64,000 nt of DNA from Euglena gracilis (taxonomy: Eukaryota > Euglenida > Euglenophyceae > Euglenales), in NCBI GenBank assembly GCA_039621445.1, contig CP154956.1, positions 94,244,406-94,308,405 of the forward strand, given 5' to 3'. Within the stretch, counting starts at the first letter, position 1; each line of letters starts with the position of its first letter. The position numbers were made by a program, and so were the translations under genes. A model generated the notes under the pieces. That model did no database searches. It was not told the origin of the DNA and saw nothing but the letters and a program-made list of their open reading frames with translations. Below are positions 17,470 to 25,719 of this stretch, piece by piece.

Positions 17470-17994
17470 CTAGGTTGCCTTGGAGCACAACGACACGGAG
17501 TGGCGGACATCACGGACACGACACGCTTTACACAAAAAAGAGCCATACTTTGGTGGCCGCCGCAAATCTTGGCAATGAAAATGATATGCCAAACCGCAGG
17601 GTTCACACACAACTTTGTCCAGCTCCACACAATTTGGATTTTTGGGTATGGCTACACCACAAAAACCACATTTCTCCTGTTTTATAGGCAGTCGGGACAC
17701 AGCACGAGGGACAGGGGGTTGGTCAGGGGAGGGAACGGAGCTGCTGACCGCAGGAGCGGAACGTTGCTCGGCGGTGGGAAACACAGACGGAACATCGGTC
17801 AGGTCCTGATTTTCGACCGAGTGCTCCTCACTTGGCGGGGCGCAAAAATTTGCCCAAGTTGACCACCGTGCAACGTTCCGCGCCGTAGCTGCACCGTCGT
17901 CGTCCTCTTCGGTTTTCAGCATGACGTACGACGGGGTGGCGGCCGAAGGCTGCGTGAGGTCCACGTAGTCTTCGTCAACGTTGATGGCAATCAT
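17470..17994 (-). CDS. PHD-finger protein fragment, possibly a transposase C-terminus
   Basis: A 174-residue frame. Residues 1-105 are acidic and Ser/Pro-rich (MIAINVDEDYVDLTQ; TEEDDDGAATARN), as in a disordered linker. Residues ~109-160 form a C4HC3 arrangement: KCGFCG, then VVCEPCGLAYHFHC and FLCKAC, the PHD-type zinc-finger pattern. The CG-[LI]-x-[YF]-H-x2-C core resembles that at the end of the pogo transposase at 23307-24513, whose finger also follows an acidic linker. This may be the last exon of a related transposase whose catalytic exons are lost or out of view, but no DDE motif is seen at 18000-18400. A host chromatin-reader gene is the alternative. Confidence 0.5.
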   Translation of the reverse strand: MIAINVDEDYVDLTQPSAATPSYVMLKTEEDDDGAATARNVARWSTWANFCAPPSEEHSVENQDLTDVPSVFPTAEQRSAPAVSSSVPSPDQPPVPRAVSRLPIKQEKCGFCGVAIPKNPNCVELDKVVCEPCGLAYHFHCQDLRRPPKYGSFLCKACRVRDVRHSVSLCSKAT

Positions 17995-18463
17995 GTGGTC
18001 ACTGTAGAAGCGGTGACCATGAAATTTCAGTGTTTTTTTTTACAGACCTGGAAAATGGGGCTATCTCAAGAACATGCGGTGCGAAGAACTCCTCGTCAGT
18101 CATCAATCTGTTATGGATGAGCGGAGGAACAGAAAAAAACATATGTTTAGTACCCGATTGATTCAGCCTCTTTCTTCACGTCAGGGTTTGAGACTTGCTG
18201 CTGCGCTTCATCCTTCAAAGGCGCACTGAGAGTTAATACAGGGATGAGGACGGAAAATTAAAACGTATGACACACGTTCGGTCCCCGGTCCCCCCCAAAG
18301 GCCCCCACAATGCTTGGCCTGACGCCGATATTCGCTTTAGAGCCTAATGGATAACAGAGGGTCGGTATTTTATCCACATTGTTTGTGTTGTTCCTCGGTC
18401 TGTTCTTGCAAAAATGGCGAAGAAAGCCGCAAACACCATGGACCGAATGTTGCCACAACCCCC

Positions 18464-19065
18464 AAACCGTGTATTGGGGCTCTGGCTTCACGCCCGAACC
18501 GGCGTCCAACGCTTGTCTGGTTGGTTCGGGCGGGAAGACGGCGTCCAGGGGACCCAAAATGAAAAGTGCCAAAAAGTGTCCAAAATGGTTTTTAGACATG
18601 TGGCAATCATATCTGAGCAGTTTTTGGGGGGTATTTGGCCAGAAATTGGGGTATTTTGTGCAACACTTTCCATTTGGTCAATTTTGGGGAATTTCTGAAA
18701 TAGAGTACCATGCAGCACGGCTGAAATCTAAGGCCATCTGCTGAAAGCCCTCGAGAAGGGCCATCGATCAAGGGGAAACATGGCAGGTGAACAGTGGGTT
18801 TTGGAATTTGCAAAAAGGGTCGGAACATTGCGATCGGCAATTTTTAGGGCGCTGTGCAGTGTGGCTGAGTTCTGAGGGTACCAAATGAAAGCTCATGGGG
18901 AGAGCTTTCGATTGATATGCCGTATGGCACCTGAGGTGTGGGATTTCAGAAATTAGGATGTCGAATTTTGGAATACACGATCACTGAAAATAAGTGCTGT
19001 GTGCATTATTGCTGAATCCTGTGGCCATCTGTCAAAAGCCCTTGAGAAGAGCTTTCGATTGATGG
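18464..19065. repeat. Left arm of a long inverted repeat (partner 21118-21999)
   Basis: This 602-bp arm matches 21118-21999 in inverse orientation along its length, including AAACCGTGTATTGGGG, the GCCCGAACCGGCG motif, CCATCTGCTGAAAGCC and GAGCTTTCGATTGATATGCC. The right arm is ~280 bp longer, mainly because of a 236-bp insertion and an extra GCCGGTTCGG hairpin. The arms could be long terminal inverted repeats of a DNA transposon; a hAT C-terminal fragment lies between them. Confidence 0.75.
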
Positions 19066-19107
19066 GATTGACAGGTTTTTGGGGTTCATTTCAGTAAAAT
19101 TCGTACT

Positions 19108-19222
19108 CACGAAAATATGCCCTGTTTTTTGTGAATACCTATTCACGAAAAACAGGGCATATTTTTGTGAATTGAAAATATGCCCTGTTTTCCGTGTTCA
19201 CACCCACGAAAAACAGGGCAGG
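19108..19222. repeat. ATATGCCCTGTTTT hairpins
   Basis: The 29-nt segment at 19108-19136 pairs with 19141-19169 with two mismatches around a 4-nt loop. A third ATATGCCCTGTTTTCCGTG and a fourth, inverted copy follow to 19222, giving alternating forward and reverse copies of one motif. Confidence 0.8.
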
Positions 19223-19483
19223 CGCCGGGCCTCTATTCACGGTTACAACCTGGCGGGGCCTTTGTCCCTGGCGGTGGCCGAATAATTTGGCGGGGGGGGT
19301 TGGTTCCAGTAACGTGGCACCTTTTTCAGGCAAAATTCTTTTAAGACGCCGAGAAAAGAGCCGAAATCACCTGGGGGCCAGGGCCAAACGTTGGTTCCAA
19401 TCACCTGGCACCCCACCAGGTTATTTGGGGGGGGGGTTTACACCAAGTATGTTTGTTTTCTGCTCCTTTCTTCTAACCTTCAG

Positions 19484-19720
19484 GCTCTTCAGTAAGTACG
19501 ACCGCAACCACAGCGGCGTCTTGGAGGGCGCCGAGTACAACCAAGCTATCGACGAAATTAGCCAGTATATGCTGGCTGACTTCAAGAGCCAAGGGTTTGT
19601 CGCTTTTTTGTCGCTTTTTTGTCTCACCCCTCATTGTACCTTTTATTTGGGGATCCAGGCAGAAGGTTGTTCGTTGGCATGACCAGCGGGGTTTTTATGA
19701 GGAGGATGGACGGGTTAGAG
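19484..19720 (+). CDS. EF-hand gene fragment (two exons)
   Basis: After a pyrimidine-rich stretch and CAG at 19481-19483, a frame reads LFSKYDRNHSGVLEGAEYNQ, then AIDEISQYMLADFKSQG. DRNHSGVLEGAE is a canonical 12-residue EF-hand loop (Asp1, Asn3, Ser5, Gly6, Leu8, Glu12), expected to bind calcium. A GT donor at 19595 and an AG acceptor at 19657-19658 bound a 64-bp intron. Splicing keeps the frame and gives QKVVRWHDQRGFYEEDGR before the sequence enters C/G-rich palindromic repeat at about 19720. No start or stop is visible. The island lies between arms of inverted repeats, so it may be a captured gene fragment or the remains of a host gene broken up by insertions. Confidence 0.55.
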
Positions 19721-20060
19721 AGGGGGGGGTGTCCCCCCCCTGTAAGGTTTTGGGGGATATACACATAAGTGGCCCCAACCATTGGCTCCGTGCGGATTTC
19801 CGGTGGTCGCCGTCGTGGTGGTCGGGCCGACCAATGGTGGTCGGGGCTCTAGGCGGTAGACTGGGGGGGGGGGGTCCTGGGTGGTCGCCGACTAGTCGGC
19901 CGACCACCCAATTGGTCGGCCGACTAGGCCTGGTCGGCAGCTAGTCGGCGAGACAGGGGGGGGGGGTCCTGGGTGGTCGGCGGACTAGTCGGCCGACCAC
20001 CCACTCTAATGTAGTTACGGGCCAGTCTCGCCGACTTTTTATGAAGAAAATTGTATGCAA
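19720..20060. repeat. Palindrome-rich element, left arm of a foldback pair
   Basis: Built from GGTCGGCCGACTAGTCGGCC-type palindromes and GGTCGGGCCGACC. The part 19805-20041 is an inverted copy of 22669-22915, sharing GCGGTAGACTGGGGG and CACTCTAATGTAGTTACGGG. It also contains GCGGATTTCCGGTGGTCG, shared in inverse with the element at 25266-25612, so it belongs to the same family. Confidence 0.75.
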
Positions 20061-20462
20061 ACTAGTCGGTGGCTAGTCAGTGGTCATAAAAATGGTCTGT
20101 GGCGGGCCCAAACCACCCGGAAATGGTCCGGATGGGTCCAAATAAGTGCCTTACACCAACAGGAACACCCTCAGATGGAAATCTTTGGTCGGTGGGGGGT
20201 CGGTGGGCCCTTGATGGGGCCCGGAGGGGTAAAAAAACCAATGATGAAACAGGGATTTAAGGTTGGACGATTAATCTTAATCGACGGCACCGAACGATTA
20301 ATGCCGATTAATCGGGGGGTGGCGAACGATTACCGAACGATTAATCCCCCCTTTGTGTTCCTGGCATTATGATGACCAACAAACACTTCATTTCCCTTGA
20401 AAAATAATGTTTTTCCTTAAAAATATTTTTTTTTCCTTTAAGGATCTTTTCCCTGCACAGCT

Positions 20463-20810
20463 TTGCTTTTGTTATGGCAACCTCTTGCCATCTCTGCTCG
20501 GCCACTTCCTCAACCTGTGCAATTTTGGGAGGGGGTTGCTTTGCATGTGCCGATTTTGGCCAAAGTTGCAATTGCAATTTTCAGCCTTGGTGTTTCAAAA
20601 GCTTGTGTTGAGCGCAGTTTTTCTCACCAGAGTCTCCTGCATAGCGACTTGCGCGCTAAGCTGGATGACTCTTGCATCCGTGCTCTGATGTCTGTGCGTA
20701 TGAATCTATCCCATTTGTTTCCTAACGGGTCTCCCCCAAAAGAAAGCAACACACGAGACAGAGCCTCCAAAATATCACTCCCAAGTGTTTTCCTGCACTG
20801 TTTTTTCTGA
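20463..20810 (+). pseudogene. hAT transposase C-terminal (dimerisation) fragment
   Basis: A 115-residue frame. The stretch VQFWEGVALHVPILAKVAIA, then IFSLGVSKACVERSFS and LHSDLRAKLDD, matches the hAT family C-terminal dimerisation domain: an aromatic FW segment, a hydrophobic helix, the hallmark V-E-R-x-F-S, then R-x-K/R-L and a final helix with an N (ALMSVRMNL). No DDE catalytic part, zinc-finger BED domain or TIR is seen in frame upstream, and the frame ends just before the palindrome at 20817. I read it as a truncated remnant. Confidence 0.7.
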
Positions 20811-20816
20811 TACGAA

Positions 20817-20938
20817 AACTGTGTCCAGAACGCCGGTTCGGGCGTGAAGCCGTGTTCCAGAACGCCGGTTCGGGCTGCCGCCCGAACCGGCGTTCTGGAA
20901 CACGGCTTCACGCCCGAACCGGCGTTCTGGACACAGTT
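20817..20938. repeat. Perfect 59-bp-arm palindrome
   Basis: The arms 20817-20875 and 20880-20938 are exact inverted copies around the 4-nt loop TGCC. Each arm contains two copies of CCAGAACGCCGGTTCGGGC, one near the outer end and one near the centre. The motif recurs in single or paired form near 18492, 20976 and 21895-21975, and a related CGCCGGTTCGG is at 30087, preceded as here by GATACGAAAACT-TGTCC. Confidence 0.9.
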
Positions 20939-21117
20939 GTTGAAACCGTGGATTAGGGGCTCTGGCTGGCTTCACGCCCGAACCGGCGTTCAAGGAATCC
21001 AGGCCATTTTCGCCCTAAATGCCCATTTTTGAACCTTTTGAGCATTTTTGACCTCCTTTGGGCGAATGGCGATGTCGATCGGCCGATTGAAGTTTTCACA
21101 AATGTGATGCCATGTTA

Positions 21118-21999
21118 CCCATCAATTGAAAGCTCTTCTCAAGGGCTTTTGACAGATGGCCACAGGATTCAGCAATAATGCACACAGCGCTTCTTTTCAG
21201 CAGTCATGTATTCCAAAATTTGACATCCTGATTTGTGAAATCCCACAACTCAGGTGCCATACGGCATATCAATCGAAAGCTCTCCCCATGAGCTTTCGTT
21301 TGGTGCCCTTAGAACTCAGCCACACTGCATAGCGCTCTGAAAATTGCCGATCGCATGTCCCGACCCTTTTCGCAAATTCCAAAATCCATTGTGCACCTGC
21401 TATGGGGGGTTGGTACACCATCCCCCCCCTCTCTCCGAGGGGCTCGCCACGCTATTTACCCCCCCCCTCTTCCTAGCCGGACCCCCTCGCCACGCCACCC
21501 AACACATTTTTCATTCTGCAACCATGGCACACCCCTCCCTCCCCCCATCCGAGACCCCCTCGCCACGCCATTTTCCCGCCATTTCCCCCCCTCCCCCCCC
21601 CCTATTTGGACCCCCTCGCCACGTCGTACCAACCCCCCCATGTTGTCCATCGATAGCCCTTCTCGAGGGCTTTCAGCAGATGGCCTTAGATTTCAGCCGT
21701 GCTGCATGGTATTCTATTTCAGAAATTCCCCAAATTTGACCAAATGGAAATTGTTGCACAAAATACCCCAATTTCTGGCCAATACCCCCCGAAAACTGCT
21801 CAGATATGATTGATATGATTGCCACATGTCTAAAAACCATTTAGGACACTTTTTGGCACTTTTTATTTTGGGTCCCCTGGACGCCGTCTTCCCGCCCGAA
21901 CCGGCGTTCTGGACGCCGGTTCGGCGCAAAATTTTCTGCGCCGAACCGGCGTCCAGAACGCCGGTTCGGGCGTGAAGCCAGAACCCCAATACACGGTTT
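21118..21999. repeat. Right arm of a long inverted repeat (partner 18464-19065)
   Basis: Inverse copy of the left arm. It contains a 236-bp insertion at 21404-21639 and an extra GCGCAAAATTTTCTGCGC hairpin near 21927. Divergence between the arms is mostly scattered substitutions. Confidence 0.75.
21404..21639. mobile_element. Small MITE with GGGGGGTTGGTAC inverted termini and ATG duplication
   Basis: The left end GGGGGGTTGGTAC (21404-21416) and right end GTACCAACCCCCC (21626-21638) are exact inverted repeats. ATG flanks both sides, a 3-bp target duplication. The homologous left arm near 18779 lacks the insertion and has a single ATG (CAT on the + strand) followed by TT, so it preserves the empty site. 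The interior has at least four CCTCGCCACG copies and no coding potential. Confidence 0.8.
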
Positions 22000-22199
22000 C
22001 AATGGTTTCTTTGGGAAGACCGATTATTTCGATTAATCACCCCCTGCCCGAATGAACGATTAATCAAGGGGTGGCGAACGATTAATCAAAAAATCGATTA
22101 ATCGAAACAACCTTAAGGGATTACATGAAAATCCTTTAGAAATGCAAGCATTCTGCATCAGGACAGGCTGAAAACTCCCCCCTCCACCCCCACCCGAGC

Positions 22200-22450
22200 C
22201 CAGATAACAAAATCCCTTCTATGTTGGCAACATACTCGGGGACTAAGTCGTTTTTGTGGCTCACTTTGGCATAGGCGGGGGGCTCCGCCCCCCCCCGCAC
22301 CCCCCCCTCAAATAACAAAATCCCTTCTATGTTGGCAACATACTCCGGGGTTAAGTCGTTTTTGTGGCTCACTTTGGCATAGGCGGGGGGGGCTCCACCC
22401 CCCCCGCACCCCCCCCCTCAAATAACAAAATCCCTTCTATGTTGGCAATA
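22200..22450 (+). repeat. ~109-bp tandem repeat, three copies
   Basis: ATAACAAAATCCCTTCTATG starts at about 22204, 22312 and 22422. Units 1 and 2 continue with AAGTCGTTTTTGTGGC, TTGGCATAGGCGGGG and a GCTCCGCCCC/GCACCCCC block; unit 3 changes at AAGTCCTTTTTGTGC into the direct repeat that follows. A fragment (CCTCAAATAACAAAGG) recurs at 23030. Confidence 0.85.
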
Positions 22451-22659
22451 TACTTGGAGGGCTAAGTCCTTTTTGTGCAAATTTTGACTTATATATTGAA
22501 AATCCAACGGGGAGAAGTGTTCTTTCACCAAAAGTGGCCCAAAATGGACATTTTGCCCCCAGTTTTTTGCATATTCACCCCCGACTGGGGGGTTCTGGAG
22601 CCATTTGGGTGGGTTTTGACTGGTTTTGGGGTGATTTGGACAAAAGTTTTTTCTCAGGG
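22450..22659 (+). repeat. ~200-bp direct repeat, copy 1 (copy 2 at 25070-25265)
   Basis: Shares CTAAGTCCTTTTTGTGC, AAAAGTGGCCCAAAATGG and GTTCTGGAGCCATTTGGGTG with 25070-25265 over the full length. In both places the repeat runs straight into a GGGGGGCTTAAA box, so the pair marks a larger duplicated unit that includes a palindrome-rich element. Confidence 0.85.
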
Positions 22660-22976
22660 GGGGGCTTAAAAGTCGGCGAGACTGGCCCGTAACTACATTA
22701 GAGTGGGTGGTCGGCCGACTAGTCGGCCGACCACCCAGGACCCCACCACCCCCCCTATCTCGCCGACTAGCTGCCGACCAGGCCTAGTCGGCCGACCACT
22801 TGGGTGGTCGGCCGACTAGTCGGCCGACCACCCAGGCCCCCCCCCCCCAGTCTACCGTTTGGCACTGGTGGTCGGGCCGACCATGGTCGGCCCGACCTGT
22901 GGTGGTCGGGCCGACCACCATTTTTTTGCACTCCCCCCCCCCCCTTCTGGAGATTTAAGCCCCCCCCCCCCCTCGG
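22660..22976. mobile_element. Palindrome-rich element E1 with CTTAAA-G termini
   Basis: Bounded by GGGGGGGCTTAAAA at 22660 and TTTAAGCCCCCCC at 22960, inverted to each other. Inside are perfect palindromes: 32 bp at 22705-22736 and 34 bp at 22801-22834, each centred on GACTAGTC within GGTCGGCC/GGCCGACC, plus GGTCGGGCCGACC copies at 22869-22917. No coding content. The same box architecture is at 25266-25612 and 29165-29842. Confidence 0.65.
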
Positions 22977-23176
22977 GGAAAACAGAGCTGAGTCGCTTTT
23001 GTAAGTCACTTGGTCACCCCCCGCACCCCCCTCAAATAACAAAGGAGCCCAGGCACCGGGGGGGGGGGGGGGTCCCGCGGGACCCCCCCCTGTTGTGGTC
23101 CGAACTTAACCAGACAAGGGGGGGGGGTTACGGGACCCGAACTTGACTGCCTAGCCCCCAAAATCCCTATACCAAA

Positions 23177-23206
23177 ACCCTAAACCTAACCCTGACCCTA
23201 ACCGTA
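23177..23206. repeat. Telomere-type repeat, left flank of the pogo element
   Basis: AACCCTAAACCTAACCCTGA and CCCTAACCGTA, degenerate CCCTAA units running up to the pogo insertion. They continue on the other side at 24649. Confidence 0.8.
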
Positions 23207-23208
23207 TA

Positions 23209-23250
23209 CCACCCCCCCCCCCCTTTATTGTCCCCCCCCCTTTATTGTCC
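23209..23250 (+). repeat. Left terminal inverted repeat region of the pogo element
   Basis: CCA-C12-TTTATTGTCC followed by a second CCC-TTTATTGTCC copy. The outer unit pairs with 24625-24648. Confidence 0.85.
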
Positions 23251-23306
23251 CTGGCCGATTTTCGCCGGAAAATTTTTTTTTGACCGTCGTTTCTCTTTCT
23301 CCAGCC

Positions 23307-24513
23307 ATGGCTCCTAAAATGCGCCAGACCACGTACCTGGAGAAAAGGTACACTGTGTTTTTGTGCGGCGACGAAACAGGAGTTCGTTTTGAGGAGGTGA
23401 CGCCGATCACAATGGCCCGTAAGAACTCCCGGAAAGTCGCCATCCGCACAACCGGCCAGGACAAAAACATGTTCACAGTGTACTTGTCCAGCTCAGTACA
23501 GGTGGATGAGGGGGGCAATGTTGTGAAATGCACCAAAATGAAGCCGTTTGTGCTTTTCAAGGCGGCGGCGGACGGACCGGTGGCCCGCTCGATGACTGCA
23601 TACGCACAGCAGCGTGCGGGTATGACAGGAAATTTTGGATTGTTTTTTGAATGTACTCATGTCTCAGACATTGCGTGCACGGCAAACGGCTGGCAGACCA
23701 GCGAGACGTTCTTGAGCTTGCTGCGGCGGTCCAAGCTGGACAAAAAGACGTGTTTGGTCGTGGATCTCTTCTCAGCACATCGGTGTTGTGATCCTTGAAG
23801 TCAGCATTTTTTCTCCATGTTCTACAGTGACGCCGCAGTTTTAAAGGAGCTGAAGGACAGGGGGTGTGACATCTTGTACATTCCTGGAGGATGTACGGGC
23901 ATCCTGCAAGTGATGGACGTCCACATCAACGCAATTTTCAAACGCCACGTCAAGGCGCATTATGTTTCCTGGCGAGCTAGGCAGATCCAGGTGCGGCCAC
24001 TGTAAACACACGTAAATACAACCACATTTTCAGGATGGTGAGACGTTCGCCAAGCCGGGACGGGAGTTGTTGTTGGACTGGGTCTTGGAAGCGTGGGAGG
24101 CGGTGCCCAAGGCTCTCGTTCAGCGGGGGATGCAGGACCTCATCGTGAATTTTGCGGTGAAGTCTGACCCCACCCCCCCACCGGTCCCTGCACCAGCTCC
24201 TGCCCCTCTGTCCCCTCCTGATCTGGCTGAACAAATGGCCGCGTTGTCTGTGTTGGACACCATGGAAGGGCAGGATGTTCCTCGTGTTGATGCACCCGAT
24301 GAAGAGAGCTCGGGTGATGAACCTGAGCCCTTGGAGGGTTCTCAGAACAGTGATGATGAGCCGTCTACTGAGCCTTCCGAACCTATTGTGTGTATTGTGT
24401 GCGAAAGGCCCCTTCGTGTCCCAAATGTGGTGAGTTGTCTGACCTGCGGCATTTCGTTCCATAGTGGATGTGTGGCCGTAAGCTCTTCCGGAAAGTGTAA
24501 CTTCTGCCCCTAA
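23307..24513 (+). CDS. pogo-type transposase with C-terminal PHD-like finger (three exons)
   Basis: Exons 23307-23782, 23828-23990 and 24034-24513 total 1119 nt and encode 372 residues; the 45- and 43-bp introns are GT...CAG and removing them keeps one frame. The DDE_1-type catalytic core is visible: CGDETGV (Asp22), LVVDLFSAH (Asp153) and IPGGCTGILQVMDV (Asp189), giving a DD35D spacing between the second and third Asp. NGWQTSETFLSLL precedes the second Asp, as usual in this family. An acidic Pro/Ser linker (258-330) leads to a C4HC3 finger: C333, C336, C348, C351, H356, C359, C368, C371. The N-terminal HTH/CENP-B DNA-binding domain typical of pogo is absent; CTTTCTCCAG just before the ATG may be a 3' splice site, so a short upstream exon is possible, but only ~75 bp separate it from the TIR. 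Confidence 0.85.
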
Positions 24514-24539
24514 TCAACACCAGACAATGGTTTTTCGTC

Positions 24540-24648
24540 GGCCCTGGCTTTATTGTCCGTTCGGCACGGCTTTATTGTCCCCCCCCCTTTATTGTCCGTT
24601 TGGGCTCCCGGCCGGAAGGTGGTTGGGACAATAAAGGGGGGGGGGTGG
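24540..24648. repeat. Right terminal region of the pogo element with internal repeats
   Basis: Three direct TTTATTGTCC copies (about 24549, 24571 and 24590) precede the inverted terminal copy GGACAATAAA-G10-TGG ending at 24648. The direct copies are in the same orientation as the left TIR. Confidence 0.8.
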
Positions 24649-24650
24649 TA

Positions 24651-24716
24651 CCTAACCCTAACCCTGTACCTAACCCTGATCCGAACCCTAACCCTAACCC
24701 TGACCCTAACCCTACT
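24651..24716. repeat. Telomere-type repeat, right flank of the pogo element
   Basis: CCTAACCCTAACCCTGTACC, followed by further CCCTAA, CCCTGA and CCGAA variants to 24716. The tail AACCCTAACCCTACTCCTTC is repeated at 24998-25018, so the telomere-like tract is itself split by the intervening hairpin region. Confidence 0.85.
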
Positions 24717-24792
24717 CCTTCATTGACCGGCTTAGAAAAATTTCAATTTTGAGGACTACAGCCGGCTGTTCAGAAACGTGATAAATTGGGCC

Positions 24793-24943
24793 CTACAAGG
24801 TACCAGCTACCCCAAAGAGCCGCCCAACTAGGGTTAATACACATGGGGGGACCCTCGCTCGGCGCCTTCGGTGCCTCGCTCGGGTCCCCCCATGTTTTTA
24901 ACCCTAGTTGGGCGGCTCTTTGGGTTCGCTGGGTACCTTGTAG
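24793..24943. repeat. 151-bp hairpin (MITE-like)
   Basis: CTACAAGGTACC at 24793 pairs with GGTACCTTGTAG at the right end, continuing through AAAGAGCCGCCCAACTAGGG and ACATGGGGGGACCC to a GGCGCC-TTCG-GTGCC tip. Pairing is nearly complete, with a few bulges. It lies between two direct copies of AACCCTAACCCTACTCC. Confidence 0.8.
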
Positions 24944-24997
24944 AGACAAATCTAACAACGTTGAGCGGGAAATGTTCTGCTGTTTGGATAAGAATCG

Positions 24998-25015
24998 TAA
25001 CCCTAACCCTACTCC
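24998..25015. repeat. Short telomere-type repeat
   Basis: TAACCCTAACCCTACTCC, a copy of the end of the tract at 24698-24716. Confidence 0.7.
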
Positions 25016-25069
25016 TTCAAATAACCTCATAAATTCTTTTTGGACACAGGAAAACGCCATCAGCATATT

Positions 25070-25265
25070 TGAGTGCTAAGTCCTTTTTGTGCAAAATTTT
25101 GCCATTATATTGAAAATCCGATGGGGAGAGGTGTTCTTTTGCCAAAAGTGGCCCAAAATGGGCATATCCCCCCCAAGTTTTTGCATATTCACCCCCGATT
25201 GGGGGGTTCTGGAGCCATTTGGGTGGGGTTTGACTGGTGTTGGGGTGATTTGGACAAAAAAAATT
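25070..25265 (+). repeat. ~200-bp direct repeat, copy 2
   Basis: Partner of 22450-22659, about 85-90% identical by eye; ends GGTGATTTGGACAAAA before the G run of element E2. Confidence 0.85.
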
Positions 25266-25612
25266 TTCAAGGGGGGGGGGGCTTAAATCTCCAAAAAGGG
25301 GGGGGGGGGGTGCAAAAAAATGGTGGTCGGGCCGACCAGGTCGGGCCGACCACCACAGGTGGTCAAGGTCGGGCCGACCACCACAGCGACCACCACCGGA
25401 AATCCGCTCGGGGCCCCGGCTCCGAGCGGAAAATTGGCCATGGAACTTTTGGTGGTCGCTAGCGACCGGTCGCTAGCGACCATGGTCGCTAGCGACCGAA
25501 TTCTGGCGACCGGTCGCTAGCGACCGTTGGTGGTCGGAGCGACCGGTCGCTAGCGACCACCAATAATTCGACCACCCCCCCCCCCCCTCAAAAGATTTTT
25601 AAGCCCCCCCCC
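25266..25612. mobile_element. Palindrome-rich element E2
   Basis: Bounded by G12-CTTAAATCTCC at the left and GATTTTTAAG-C13 at the right. The left half has GGTCGGGCCGACC palindromes; the right half has seven or so GGTCGCTAGCGACC palindromes (25453-25555). The right half is an inverted copy of the left half of E3 (29165-29340), and the left edge matches the inverted right edge of E3, so E2 and E3 form long inverted repeats around the array between them. Confidence 0.7.
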
Positions 25613-25719
25613 CCTGTGAAGGAAAAATTCCCTTAGAGAAAAACATGAAATTTTGTATCAAAAATTCCTTTTTCTGCATTTAGGATCTTGCACGATATCA
25701 GACAATGTTTACGTTACTT

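Larger units (their letters stand above)
23209..24648 (+). mobile_element. pogo-family DNA transposon, 1.44 kb, inserted in telomere-like repeats
   Basis: The left end is CCA-C12-TTTATTGTCC (23209-23232). The right end (24625-24648) is its inverse with G10 instead of C12. Both sides are flanked by TA (23207-23208 and 24649-24650), the target duplication of Tc1/mariner/pogo elements. Internal TTTATTGTCC copies near both ends may be additional transposase-binding sites. The flanking host DNA is CCCTAA-type repeat on both sides. The element encodes one three-exon transposase with all three catalytic Asp. Confidence 0.88.
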
